From Boswellia sacra (Eukaryota > Streptophyta > Magnoliopsida > Sapindales > Burseraceae), in contig SNVD02013746.1 in the NCBI GenBank assembly GCA_013180625.2, forward strand, positions 791,667 to 855,666: a stretch of 64,000 nucleotides of DNA, written 5' to 3'. How positions within the stretch are numbered: the first letter of the stretch is position 1; each line of letters starts with the position of its first letter. Positions 49,511 to 61,598 of the stretch are shown here, piece after piece. The position numbers were made by a program, and so were the translations under genes. The notes below the pieces were generated by a model. The model searched no databases. It saw only the letters and a program-made list of their open reading frames with translations, and had not been told where the DNA came from.

Positions 49511-50317
49511 ACACGAACCATAGAAAAAACTATTATTCATTGATAAAACATCATACAAAAAAATTAGCACCTCTTCTAATTTTTCTTTCCTAAATTCTTA
49601 AAATTTTAAATGGTGCACATTTTGAAGAAAACTACGAACCAGGGTCTAGCCAAAATATTGAATCAATGGAGGCAAAGTTTGATCAATAATAAAAACAGTC
49701 AATATTTTGAGAGTTAATTCTTTCATCTCATACTTGATTATTGATTAATGCATAAATTGATCTCAGACTATGGTTATTATTATTAATTTTTATATGTATA
49801 TGATTTGCACCATATTCGATTACGTCTAAAATTTCTTTATCAATCGACTTTGTTGTACTCACTAATACCTTGAACTAGGAATAATACAATCAATGCCCAG
49901 TTTCAACTCATTTGACGATTGTTTGAAATTTAAATTAATTAATTAATTACTTCCTTTTGAATTGGTTCGTTCCTTAATACACTTTATTAATGACTTTATA
50001 TTAAGCATCCGATATCTTATAGTTTTCTGGATGCCAATAAACAAATTTCATAATTTAGAGATTTATTATAACTTGTGTTACTTTCCTATAGTTTTCTCTA
50101 TCTTTCACTTGACCAATTATTTTAATTAGGTGCATCAATTATTAATTATTCTTAATCAAATGCTCCTTAATCGCCTTTAGACATAATCATTTGGTCAGAT
50201 GATCACAACCATCTTACCATGGGGTATGATAAAATTTTAGAATATCCTTTGACTCGGTGTCTGACATGTGTTCATACATTAATATAATCAGAAACCTAAG
50301 ATACGATGAGGGTGTGG
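49511..50317. other. AT-rich non-coding DNA
   Basis: I see nothing here beyond low-complexity AT-rich sequence. Confidence 0.5.
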
Positions 50318-50655
50318 CTACGGTACACCTGATGTACCGGGGCTGCACTTTTTTAAATTGTGTAAAAGTTGTAAATATATGTGCAAAAGTAGTAAATGAA
50401 TATGTAAAAGTTGTAAATGAGTATGTAAAAGTTGTAAATAAGTGTATAAAAGTTGTAAATGAATATGTAAAAGTTCATTTACAACTTTTACAAACTCATT
50501 TACAATTTTTACGCACTCATTTAAAAAAATTGTAACTAAGTGTATAAAAGTTGTATTTACAACTTTTACATATTGATTTATAACTTTTATACATTTATTT
50601 ACAACTTTTACAAAAATTTGAAAATTGATGTATCGGTACATCAATAGTACCGTAG
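50318..50655. mobile_element. 338-bp inverted-repeat MITE with 21-bp sub-repeats
   Basis: Ends are CTACGGTAC (50318-50326) and its complement GTACCGTAG (50647-50655), with TGATGTACCG repeated further in on both arms. The arms are built of 21-base units around GTAAAAGTTGTAAATGAGTAT on the left and their complement on the right, so the whole can fold back. No target duplication is clear. The repeat length is a multiple of three, which creates spurious frames on both strands. Confidence 0.7.
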
Positions 50656-51232
50656 TATGATTCGAAGATTTATCATATTAAGAAAAAAGTAATTACAACA
50701 TGCATTTTGTTTCTACTTTCTAAAGTATATATTTAATATTTTGATTCTTCTTCTCTAGTAATATTTCTAAAATAGTTAGATTAAAAAAAAAGAAAAAAAT
50801 ACGTGTAAGTTGATTAGTCCACAAATAAATTTCATTATAGTGTGTGAATATAAGAATATTAAGTTACAAGTGTCAACCAATCGATCAAGATCTTTCTTGC
50901 AGATTCAATCCGTCGCATGGTGGTTATTAAACCTCTAATGGTCCACACCACACATACATTATGATTTTTCTTTTTTTTTTTTGTTTCGGGGCAACGTTAA
51001 AGGGTTTAGATTAGTGCCACCAGGTTCTAAATAGGAGAGCAACTCTTTTTGTTTAGGATTAGTTTTAAGAATATAAAATTAAATGTAGAGAAGGAAATGT
51101 GGTTGATATTAATATAAAATGCAAAAGAAAATATGATACAAAAAAGGCAATCAAATACAACACTACAATAATGTTATGTTTTGTTTTCGTGTTTTCAGAA
51201 AACTATTTTTTGAAAATGCATGTTTACCATAT
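50656..51232. other. AT-rich non-coding DNA
   Basis: No gene or repeat recognised in this stretch. Confidence 0.5.
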
Positions 51233-52088
51233 ATTTAAATTAAGAGAAAATATTACAAATAATCTTGAACTAAGACCTAATATTATAAATAACTCTAACG
51301 TTTTTTATAATATTATGAACGAACCCACTGTTAGAATCTTCCGTTAAAATTAACTGTGCTATGGGTATTATAATCTAATAAGCTATTGTCACTATTAAAA
51401 CCAATATGATTGGACAATTTGCACTTATTTTAATGCTCTCAACACTCATTTTCTTTCTATATTAATATATATAATTAATATATAATTTAAAAAAGAAAGT
51501 ATTACTATACATACCCTTAATAATATAAAAACAAACCCTCAAATTATTATTTTATTTTATTAATTCTTTTACTATTTATACACAAATTTCTTTTTTGTTT
51601 ATCCTTAATACAATTTAAAAAGGTAAATTAATCCATAAAAATTAAAACAAAAAAGTTGTGTATTTGCCTTGTAATTTTATGGATTAATTTACCGTTTTAA
51701 ATGTGTTAAGGATAAACAAAAACAAAAAGAAAAAATTGTATACAGGCAGTGAAAGAATTAAAAAAATAAATAAAATAAAATAATAATTTGAGGTTTTATT
51801 TTGATATTATTAAGGGTATTGCAGAAAAACAATTTATTTTTTAAATTAGATCTATTAGTGTAGAAAAAAAGGGGTGTTGGGAGCATTAAAATAAATGCAA
51901 ATAGTCTCATCATATTGGTTTTAATAATAAAATAGATTAATAGACTACAATACCCCTAACATATTTAATTTTAACATAAGATCCTAATGACAAGGTTATT
52001 CATAATATTATAAAAAAAGTCAGGGTTATTTGTCATTTTAAACCTTAGTTAAGAGTTATTTATAATATATTCTCTTTAAATTAATATC
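51233..52088. mobile_element. 856-bp palindromic foldback element
   Basis: The left half (from ATATTTAAATTAAGAGA) matches the reverse complement of the right half (to TCTCTTTAAATTAATAT) along almost its whole length at about 75-80% by eye; the centre is near 51655. Strongly matching blocks include ATTAAAACCAATATGAT at about 51396 against its complement near 51910. It would give a long imperfect hairpin if transcribed. No coding capacity. Confidence 0.75.
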
Positions 52089-52337
52089 AATCATATATCA
52101 TTTTTAAAATTAAAAAAATTAAAACTAACTATATATTCTGACTAAATTTTGAAATAAAAAATTTAAAATATAAAACAACTAAAATTTATAAAAAAAACTA
52201 CATAATAATCAAAATCCTTTGAAGATTAAGTTTGTATAATATAAAAGCATTTGTTTGAAAATTTTCTTAAAACTAATTTTCAGACCATCTAAATAAAAAA
52301 TAAATTCCTAAAATAAGATATAGAGAGTATGAATACA

Positions 52338-52408
<71 letters not shown>

Positions 52409-53041
52409 ATTCATTACAACTCTTTATGTTTTATTACTTTAGATTTTGAAGATATATAGCTTAAGATACAAGCTTAATCAAAGAACAAATTGTGATATGA
52501 TCATGATATTTTGATGGGATTTTGAGTTAAATATTAAATATAAATAAAATTAGCACAAAATTATAAAGTGATTTGTGACTTTGCAATGATCCTTTTTCTC
52601 TTACCCAAACAAATTATGGGAGAACTTAATTAATTTTTTCCTTCAAAAAAAAAAATAGGTTCATTAATTTTAAACTTGAAAAGTCTAGAGGTTCTCACGA
52701 GATAATATAAATAAAAAATATTTTTAAAAAAAGTGTAACTAAGCCACCAAAAACTAGAATAATTGTCAACAACTTTTGTAATTACATGATCTAATGCTAG
52801 ATGATTAGAGAGAAATGACTCAAATCATGTAAGAATAGTGCTAGATTTATAATATTCATATAACTCAATCTCTGCAACCGTGTATTCCATATGACAAAAA
52901 TTTACTAGAGGAGGAAAAACAAAAAAAGAATGATGAAAGTTACATCTCCAATAAAATTCTGCCATATAAATTGGCTTATCAAGTTATATAGTTTGGGTTA
53001 TATGAAAGTTATAAGTTTAGCATTACTGAATCATGTAACAC

Positions 53042-53045
<4 letters not shown>
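52089..53045. repeat. AT-rich DNA with a CATA/TA microsatellite
   Basis: At 52333-52411 there are about eight ATAC units followed by TA repeats. The rest of the stretch holds no recognised feature. Confidence 0.7.
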
Positions 53046-53123
<78 letters not shown>

Positions 53124-53139
53124 TGTGCATATGTGTGTG

Positions 53140-53182
<43 letters not shown>

Positions 53183-53190
53183 GTATATAG
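53046..53190 (+). repeat. Compound microsatellite (AT)n(GT)n(AT)n(GTAT)n
   Basis: A run of AT, then GT (53091-53140), AT again, then GTAT units. Frames reading through it on both strands are artefacts of the repeat. Confidence 0.95.
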
Positions 53191-53940
53191 GAATAGGATT
53201 AGGACTATTTACCAACCCCCTGAGGTTTTGTTAAATTGTTCGATCATCCCTCAATTTTTAGAAATTGGGTTTGCCCCCTGAGGTTTCAAATAAGATGTTA
53301 GCATTAATATATGAAGGGTACAATCGTAATCTCAAATATAATCAAATTTCAACTTAAAAAATTTTGCATCGGTCTCTACTATGTGAATTACTAAAAGTCC
53401 ATAATCCCAAAAAAAAATTCCTAAATATAGTAGTTAACCTAACCTAAGTTAAAAATTAAATCATGAAATATATAAACTTAACTAAAGTTAAGTCTTCTCC
53501 AAGCTAACCCATAATCAAATTCGTGCGTTGGGACACTATCATCAACGTTCAAGCTTCCTATTTGCATATGGGTAATGGGTATCACTTCGCTGTTGCATAT
53601 GATATTTTTTGGCTATGGGTCGTGCTGATAATGAAGAAGAGAGAGCGGCATTGGATGAGGGTGGCTACAAGATTGGTGATGGGAGGTGTGATGGAGCTCG
53701 GTTTGACTAAGGGAAGGAAAATCAATGATGGATCAGATGTAGGTAAGGACGGTGAGGTGGAGAGGAGCAGATCAACAAGATGAGAGAGAGAAGGTTGAGG
53801 AGAAGGGGATCAGTAAAGGATGGAGGAGAACGGGGTGATAAAGTAGAGGAGGAGATTCGCTGGATTAGTGATGGATGGCTTGGGTGGTGAATAGAGATCG
53901 AAAAGATAGATCTTGTAAGAGTGAGAGAAGGGAGATCGAG
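53191..53940. other. Non-coding, MITE-like CCCCCTGAGGTTT pair
   Basis: CCCCCTGAGGTTT occurs at 53216-53228 and 53274-53286. This phrase is found near the ends of a common plant MITE type. The rest (53520-53940) is purine-rich on the plus strand without a supported gene. Confidence 0.4.
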
Positions 53941-56900
53941 TGTGATAGAAATAGAAACTTCTTGTGAAAGACAAACATAATTTTTATTAAAGATCCTGAA
54001 TACCATCTCAATGAGTATAGTATCACGTTTTATATACATAACTAGGCAGTGTAACAGACTAACTGATTGAAGCTGACATGGCAAGTTTGTTGCACAGTTG
54101 TTACACGTGCAGAACTTCTTAACAGATTATTTTCTTCAACATTCCTCCTCAAGTTTAATTGCAGTTCTTCTAAGCAGTAAACTTGTTCCCTGATTCAATT
54201 CTTAACTTCTCTCTTAACAATTCAAAACGCACTCTAGACAATGGTTTTGTCATTATATCTGCAATTTGAAATTCAGTGGAAATATGCTTAACAACTAGTG
54301 GCTGTGACAAAACTTTCTCTCTGATGAAGTGAACATCCACTTCTATGTGCTTTGTTCTTGTGTGAAACACTAGATTTGCAGTCAATGATTCTGTACCTTT
54401 GTTTGTCACACCAAATCACAGGAACTTCAGTTAATTGAAACTCTAACTCCTTTAATAAACTTTGTAGCCAAATTATTTCTGTGGCAGCTTGAGATAAAGA
54501 TCTATATTCTGATTCGGTTGATGATCTAGCTACCACCTTTTGTTTCTTAGCCGATTAGTAGATCAAGTTGTCTCTAAAATAAATGCAATAGTCGGAGGTT
54601 GATTTTTTGTCATCAAGTGAGCTAGCCCAGTCTGCATCACTGAATCCTACTAGATTAAGTTTTGACATAGGCTTAAAGAGCAGCCCATAATCACTGGTTC
54701 CTTTTACATACCTCAACAACGTTTTGCATCCTTGCTATTGATTCTTTGTTGGAGATTGAAGATATTGACTTAGTTTATTGACAGCAAATGAAATATCTGG
54801 TCTAGACATTGCCAAGTATTGCAATGCACCTACAACATTTCTATAAACTGTAGGTTGATCAAAAAGTTCACTATCATCCTCTCAAAATTTTGAATTAGAC
54901 ATCATAGAAGTTTGAGTCTTTTTAGCTTCTAACATATTATACTTTTTCAACAAGTCTTCTGCATACTTCTTTTGAGTGAGCATTAAACAATCCTCTTTTC
55001 TCTGAACTTCGAAACCAAGAAAATAATGAACCTCTCCTAGTGCCTTAAGTGAAAATTGCTTATTCAAGTCACTAATAACTTTTTGTACTTGAGCCTTGTC
55101 ACTACCTGTTATCAAAATGTCATCTACACAGACTAATAATAGAATTATCTGACCTTTATTCTTGTAGATGAACAGACTTGAATCAGCCACAGACATCCTA
55201 AACCCCCACTAAAGCATAGCACCTTTAAGCTTGTCAAACCAAACTCTAGGGGCCTGCTTCAAGCCATATAAGGACTTGTTCAGCTTACAAACATAACAAG
55301 GCCAAGAAGGATCAATAAAACCAATAGGTTGTGACATAAAAAACATCCTCCTGCAAGTCACCATTTAAGAAAGCATTGTTGATGTCAATTTGCTGGATAT
55401 CCTATTTGTAAGTGACTGCAATAGAAAACACAACTCTGATAGTGGAAGGTTTGATTACAGGGCTAAAAGTTTCAAAATAGTCTATGCTTTCTAACTGTTG
55501 AAAACCCCTAGCAACAAGTCTAGCTTTGTATCTCTGTAGAGTCCCACCTGAGTTATACTTTATTCGAAAAATCCATTTATTGTCTACTATGTGATTTGCT
55601 GTGTCAGAAGGTACCAATGTCCAAGTGTTATTTGCTATGAGAGAATAAAATTCAGCTTCCATGGTAGCTTTCAAATGAGGGCTGGATAATGCTTGAGCTA
55701 CGGATGAAAGTTTTGTGCTTTGCAAAGTGTGTATAGTGAAAACTTTTAACTTAAAAATTCCAGCCTCGGCTCTAGTAACCATAGGATGAGAAATAAGAAT
55801 AGGAGCTGGTTTTGTTGGTGACAATGAGGGAGATAAATCAGGAGAAGACATTTTCTTAGAGTTTGATTCAAAAGAAATATGTTTAGGTAGTATATGTTCT
55901 GTAGAACCTAAATTTGAGACATATGAAGAAGAAGAATTGGACAAGGAATTGTGTGGAACATGATTAGAATAAAGAGGAGAAGATTGAGGTGGAACAGCTG
56001 ACTGTGAAGGAATTGTAGAAGAGGATGTAATGAAACTTGGAATTATCCAAGTGGAATACACGGGCTGAGAAGATATAGAAGAATTACTAGATATAAGAAA
56101 ATTTCCAGTTTGAAAAGGAAACTCAATTTTATGAAATAAGACACTCTTAGAAATGTACACTCTGCCTAAAGAATGTAAGCACAAATACCCCTTGTGATTA
56201 CTGTTGTATCCAATAAACACACATTTAGATGTGTGAAAAGAGAGCTTGTGTTTGTTGTAAGGTCAAAGATATGGAAAGCAGGCACAACCAAATACCCTTA
56301 ACACAGTTAGATTAGGATATACTTTATAAAGTTGCTGGAAAGGAGAAACATTACCAAACAATGGTGTTGGCAATCGATTGAGTAGAAAAGTAGCTGTATG
56401 AAAAGCATGCCACCTAAACTGCAAAGGCAAAACAATTTGAGCAAGAAAAGTTAGCCCGATCTCTACCACTGATCTATGTCTTCTTTCCACCATTCCATTT
56501 TGTTGGTGAATGTATGGGCATGGATGCCTGAAAATTATACCAAGTTGAGTAAGCATAGAAGTGAGAGGTCTAAACTCTCCACCCCAATCAGTTTGTAAAT
56601 AATTTAACTTGGTTGCAAATTGTCTCTCAACTAGTGATAAAAATGAAGGAAAAATCCTTGAAACCTTAACCTTCGTCTGCATAGGATAGATCCAACTGTA
56701 TCTACTATAATGATCAACAAATAACAAATAATACTTGTAGCCATTCACAAAAGTAATAGGTGCAGGACCCCACAAATCTGTAGAGACAATTTCTAAAGGT
56801 ACAATGATTGCTTTATTAGATAAAGGATAATGTAAGTGGCATTGCTTTTCAAGCTTACAAGAATCACACTGTAGCATTTTATTAGATGAGCTAGAAAGCA

Positions 56901-58165
56901 GTCCAGATTGTTTAGCAACATAAGCAAGAGTATGCACATTTGGATGGCCTAGTCTCTGATGCCATAAAACTGAAGGGGAAATTACTGCTTGTGAGATACA
57001 TTTATTCACAACACAAGAAAACAAAGATTCTGGTTGAACATCACTGACTATTGATGCAGGAATACTTGAAGCAAGTGAAACTGATGATAATGTCTTTGAA
57101 AGTTGTTGTGACACATGCAGTTTGTAAAGGCCATTTTCAAGTCTACCTTCTAAGAGAACTTGCTTTCTAGTCTTGTCCTTACAAGCACAGGAATGAAACT
57201 CCACCATCATATCATTATCATTAATCAATCTAGAAATGCTAATAAGATTTTTTGTGATGAGAGGAGCATGTAGAATCCTTTGAAGGTTTAAAGGTGTAGT
57301 CAGGTTAGAAGTGTGTAGAACTGCAGAATCTATATGTAGGATAGGAACTACATTACCATTACCCACTTGTATGCCTTCTGTGCTATTGTAACTTTCCTTA
57401 ACACTCAAGTTATTCAGATTTGATGTAATATGATCTGTGACACCAGTATCTAGATACCATGATGAGTCTACAATAATAGGTGGAGAAGCTACAACAAAAG
57501 TTTGAGCATTTGAAGAATTGTTCTGAGATTGAGATTGTTGTGAAGAAGCCACATAAGCTTGACCATTTTGATGGTTCTAAGTAGGCATCTGAGTAGCCTA
57601 ACTACCTTGAAAGCTCACATCAAATCTATGATAGCATTTTAATGCTACATGTCCAACTTTTCCATATAGTTGACAAATTTGCCTATTACCATTCCCTCCT
57701 CCAGCATGATATCCATGTCCAGTAGAAAATCTTCCTCCTTGATTTCTTCCTTTACCTTTGCCTCAAAAATTTTGATTAGAAAAATTTTGTGCAAAAGAAC
57801 TCTTAGGAAATTGAGAACCTTGGCTAGCAGCAAAGAAAGGACCAGTTCTTTTTGCCAAATGAGCACTATGATCAATATACATCATCTATGTAGTGCTGTG
57901 TTAAGCAAGCCTTAATTCATAGCTTTGTAATTGATACTGAGCTTCTTCTAATGACACATATCCAGCTTGAGAATTGATATTAACCACTATAGCATCAAAC
58001 TCAGGACCTAAGCCATTCAAAATATACAACAATAAATCAGTTTCTGTAATTTTAGATCCTATGGCAAATAGACTATCAAATATTTCCTTCATTTTCAGAA
58101 AATAATCTGAGATTGATAATGATCCTTTCTTAATACTCTGTAGCTTGACACATCCGAAAAAGGAT
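53941..58165 (-). mobile_element. RE1-like Ty1/copia element cut by Athila-2 (element E)
   Basis: The 3' LTR (53941-54141, 201 bp, TGTGATAG...TCAACA) is next to a minus-strand polypurine tract CTTGAGGAGGAA (54142-54153). RNase H, RT, integrase, protease and gag follow rightward in copia order. At 58166 the gag is cut by the Athila-2 LTR; the rest and the 5' LTR lie beyond the window. Confidence 0.9.
54170..58165 (-). pseudogene. Degenerate copia gag-pol of element E
   Basis: Gag is at 57645-58163 (SDYFLKMKEIFDSL...LLLYILNGLGPEFD). A frame of 429 residues (56263-57552) holds the protease site WYLDTGVTDHIT and the integrase with WHQRLGHPN, TDWGGEF and GMVERRHR. RT lies in 55402-56220 and 54882-55196, where YVDD reads CVDD. 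RNase H is at 54170-54536 ([10 protein letters not shown]). There are several shifts, for example near 56230, 55390, 54880 and 54400. The gag start is missing. Confidence 0.9.
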
Positions 58166-59527
58166 TGTCTCCCAAGTATAGGAGTGTCGAAGTAATAAAC
58201 CCGATAAGACCGGGGTCGATCCACAAGGAAGGGAATTTAAGCGTTACCAATTATAAGCTAAGCAAATATGATATGGATGATTCGAAGAGGTGACAAGATA
58301 ATATCAACAAGTAAAAGTAAGGAACAAGTTAATAAATAAGAATAACTAAAACACAAGAGAAATTAACACAATAATAATGAGAGCTAAGGTTAGGGGATCC
58401 GCCTTGATATTTCGAATAAGGATAAACAACCCATTTTAGTTATATGAATTATATTTGTTTCGTTACCAATATTTATACCACTTCTTGTAAATGGGTTCAA
58501 GCATCCAATGTGCCAATCATCATATGTCTACAACAAATCAATGTTCCTAACTAGATTCGTGTCGGTAAGGAAGAACCATACATCATCTAGAAAGGATCCA
58601 AGCATTTGATGTGCCAAGGATTGTCGACAATGGATCAAGACCTCCACTTTACGAGTGGTGTCAAGATTGATTAAGAAATTAAATATAAATCATATTGAAT
58701 AAACATTATAAGATTAAGATTATTAAGCACATATTAAGGGTTAGAGAATCCTTATTCTCATATCAAGGGTTTCACCCTTTCACCTTAGCAAAAGAGAAAT
58801 TAGAAGAACATTATAATAGAAAGAAAGTAAAATGTAAGAAAAAGGAAATTCATTAATAACATAAACACACAAAACACAATACAAGATCCTAGCCAAAGCC
58901 AAAATGTTCCAGCCAAGGCCAAGATGCCCCCATGGGTCACAAGGCACCTCTATTTATAGATACATCCAGGGGCAAACTTGTCAAATTACAAGGGCATAAT
59001 TGTCAAATATTAGTTGTAAATATCTTTGACAATTGGGATCATTAGGCACCGACTTTGACCATCAATTTTGACATTGAAATGTTGTGAATTTTAATCACAT
59101 GTCTTCATGAAAGTTGTAGATATTTCTCTCAGCTTTCTAGAACATATTGATTTGTACAATTTGGATATGTATTTTGAGAGATACGGTCCAAATACTGAGG
59201 CCTGGTCAGACTGGGCCGAGACTGTAGATGGGTTCACTTCAAGCCCAATTTTGGTCCACTAAGAGCCCGAATTTGATGATGCTTGTGAAATGGAATCTTG
59301 TAGAAAATTAAATCAGCTTTCCAAAACATTAAGAATTGCACCATTCTGATCTATAAAAAGAGAGTTATGCCCATTTTACCGAACCTGTAACAAAACCAAA
59401 ATTAAGAGAAATTAATTCCAAAGATGCAAATGCTACAAATATGCTTAAGTTGAGGAATTTAATGACACTATTAATGCAATATGATGAACTAAACTCTTAT
59501 TAAACATGCATATTTAAGTGTTCATCA
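58166..59527 (-). repeat. 3' LTR of Athila-2 (1362 bp)
   Basis: TGTCTCCCAAGTATAGG...TGTTCATCA on the plus strand. The adjoining minus-strand run GGGGGGTG (59528-59535) is the polypurine tract. A TATA-like CTATAAATAG is on the minus strand near 58970. The start AAGTATAGGAGTGTCGAAGT parallels the Athila-1 LTR layout. Confidence 0.85.
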
Positions 59528-59535
59528 CACCCCCC

Positions 59536-60901
59536 AACTAGCTTATTGCTAGTCCCTAGCAATTAAAGCGTTATTATTTAGAAGTGATTTATAGAATTTT
59601 ACATCCAAGGTGGTCATTATTGCACTCTCCTTGATTTTATCCAAATAAACAAACTCTCAACTGATTTTTTTTTTATATGACTCATGTACCCTTCAGTCAA
59701 GATATCCACAAACCTTCTTTTGTGCTCAGTTGACACATGACTATGGGGCTTATTAGAAATAAGCCATATCGGTTCTAGTATTTGTTAAGGCTAACAACCT
59801 TAGGTAGGGGATTTATTCATTTATATATTTATACATTTTTTTTCTCTTTTTTTTTTTTTGAAAGAATGCATCTTTAACCCATGTAGCGAGCCTTAGGCTA
59901 ATGACTCCCAGACCAGTTGGCCTTAGGGCATTAGGTGTTAAGACACCCCTACGAGCTTAACGACTCGGGTTGCCGATGCTTTATTTTTGCTTAGAAACTT
60001 GTGGATAGTGCAATGTTCAATCCCATTAAGCTTTCTCCTTAATCCATGTAGCGAGCTTTGGGCCAATAGCTCCCAAACCAGTTGGTCTTAGGGTATTAGG
60101 TGTTGAGGCACCCCTCGGGGTTAATTGCTCGAATTAAGGAGGCTACAAGACCAAACTTATCCACCATTACTTTCTCTCTTTTTTCTTTTTTTTTTCTCTC
60201 ATTTTTCATTTTTTTCATTTTTTCATTTCATTTTTTTTAAACTTTCCCTTTCCTTTTGTTGTTTTCCTAAACAAAACAAAAGAACTCAAATATTGCAATA
60301 TTTCATTTCGCCACCCACAATCATACATCAAGGTATGTGTGTGTGTGAAGAAAGATTCATAGATACTTGCTTAATGAGCACATAAGCACACAATTTATTA
60401 AATGATAAGGTTGTGAGAGTTCATAGATTTGAATGATTCAAAGTGAAATGAATAAGACCTCCTTGTTATAAAATTCAAAAATCAAGACTAAATAATATCA
60501 AATAAGTCTTCAAAAATGCTAAGAATAAAATGACAAAAAAAATTTGGGGTTTTTTAAAAAACCAAATGGGTTGCAAGAGTCAAATGGTCCTCACTAACTC
60601 GGCATTCCTGGACACAGAATGCGCTCAAGAGGATTTTGAACTCCTTACACCGCACTCTGAATCTAATACTAACCCGCTTTCTTTTTTTTTTGCAAGAAAA
60701 AATAAAATTTCAAGACACACTATGCTACTATCCTTCCCCCCTAACCAAATGAAACATTGTCCTCAATGTTTAAATGTAGAGAGATAAAGTATAGGAGACA
60801 TTACCTGAAACTTCTGTTATTCAAGAGAGATGACCTGAAAGACTCATAAAATAACATGCTAAAAGTAAAATAAAATAAAATAAAGGACAAGAAGAAAAAA
60901 A
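59536..60901 (-). other. Athila-2 3' untranslated region
   Basis: No supported gene. It has two diverged copies, 166 bases apart, of a ~97-base unit (59875-59971 and 60041-60138) sharing CATGTAGCGAGC, ACCAGTTGG and TTAGGTGTT. There are long T/C runs (59835-59860, 60175-60240). At 60754-60769 it has the palindrome-like ACATTGTCCTCAATGT also present in Athila-1, followed by a minus-strand GGGGGGAAGG run. Confidence 0.7.
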
Positions 60902-61552
60902 TTACAAACGGAGATTCAAATCCAATTTGCACTTTTTGTTTTGCCCTCCTGCCCAATTAATTTGAGTACTAGCTGGGTCAGGTTCATACTCAACTTCTTG
61001 TAATTTGTCAAGTAGCTCACCAGCAGAAGTGGCAGAAATAATGATCTTTCTCGCTGAATGAGGGATAAAATTCTGTTCCACAGCTGCATCAACAAAACTT
61101 ATCAAAGGATCAAAGAATTTTTTGACATTCAACAAACCTATGGGTTTTTGATGGAGATTCAGTTGGGCCCAAGAGGCAATTTGAAAAATTTCTTCAAGAG
61201 TGCCAAAGCCACCTGGTAAAGCAATAAAGGCATCTGAATTGATGAGCATATGTGCCATGCGTTCATGCATAGAGGAGACCTGTAACTCCTTCCCAACCGT
61301 TTTTCCAACAATACTTTCTACAGCCAAAGCTTTAGGAATAACTCCTAAAACTTGAGTACCCCCTACATGTGAAGCTGTTGACACACAACCCATTAACCCG
61401 AGGCTACCTCCCCCATAAACCACATGAATCTTTCTTTCAGCCAGTAGCCTACCAAGATAGTTTGCTACTTCCACAAACTCCTCACTTTTCCCCGGTCGAG
61501 ATCCGCAGAATACACATATCCTTTGGATTCGACGTTGTGAAGTTCCCTCCAT
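60902..61552 (-). CDS. Intronless LOG: cytokinin riboside 5'-monophosphate phosphoribohydrolase (Athila-2)
   Basis: An open frame of 216 residues, the normal length for plant LOG. It converts cytokinin nucleotides to active free bases in one step. Seen: RICVFCGSRPGK (residues ~11-22), YGGGSLGLMG, VSSMHERMAH with the catalytic Arg, and PGGFGTLEE with the catalytic Glu. The Lys usual after MHxR is Met here. The C-terminus ends KCKLDLNLRL, an LxLxL (EAR-like) motif also kept in Athila-1. Plant host LOG genes have several introns; this has none, so it derives from an mRNA. It lies in sense orientation between integrase and 3' LTR. The start MEGTSQ sits 9 bases from an adapter artefact, so the region just upstream is unreliable. 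Confidence 0.92.
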   Translation of the reverse strand: MEGTSQRRIQRICVFCGSRPGKSEEFVEVANYLGRLLAERKIHVVYGGGSLGLMGCVSTASHVGGTQVLGVIPKALAVESIVGKTVGKELQVSSMHERMAHMLINSDAFIALPGGFGTLEEIFQIASWAQLNLHQKPIGLLNVKKFFDPLISFVDAAVEQNFIPHSARKIIISATSAGELLDKLQEVEYEPDPASTQINWAGGQNKKCKLDLNLRL

Positions 61553-61560
61553 GTCTATGC

Positions 61561-61598
61561 CTGTCTCTTATACACATCTAGATGTGTATAAGAGACAG
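61561..61598. other. Nextera mate-pair junction adapter left in the assembly
   Basis: Two 19-base Tn5 mosaic ends head to head: CTGTCTCTTATACACATCT (61561-61579) and AGATGTGTATAAGAGACAG (61580-61598). This exact pair is the Illumina Nextera mate-pair junction. It is not biological. Sequence on its two sides need not be adjacent in the genome. Confidence 0.97.

Noticed and set aside
50257..50644. Plus and minus frames with VVNEYVK-type heptads
   Set aside because: They are produced by the 21-bp units of an inverted-repeat MITE and read similarly on both strands.
52930..53281. Tyr/Ile/Val/Cys-rich frames on both strands
   Set aside because: They are translations of AT, GT and GTAT microsatellites.
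61561..61598. The 38-base palindrome as a natural hairpin or terminator
   Set aside because: It equals the head-to-head Tn5 mosaic ends used in mate-pair libraries.
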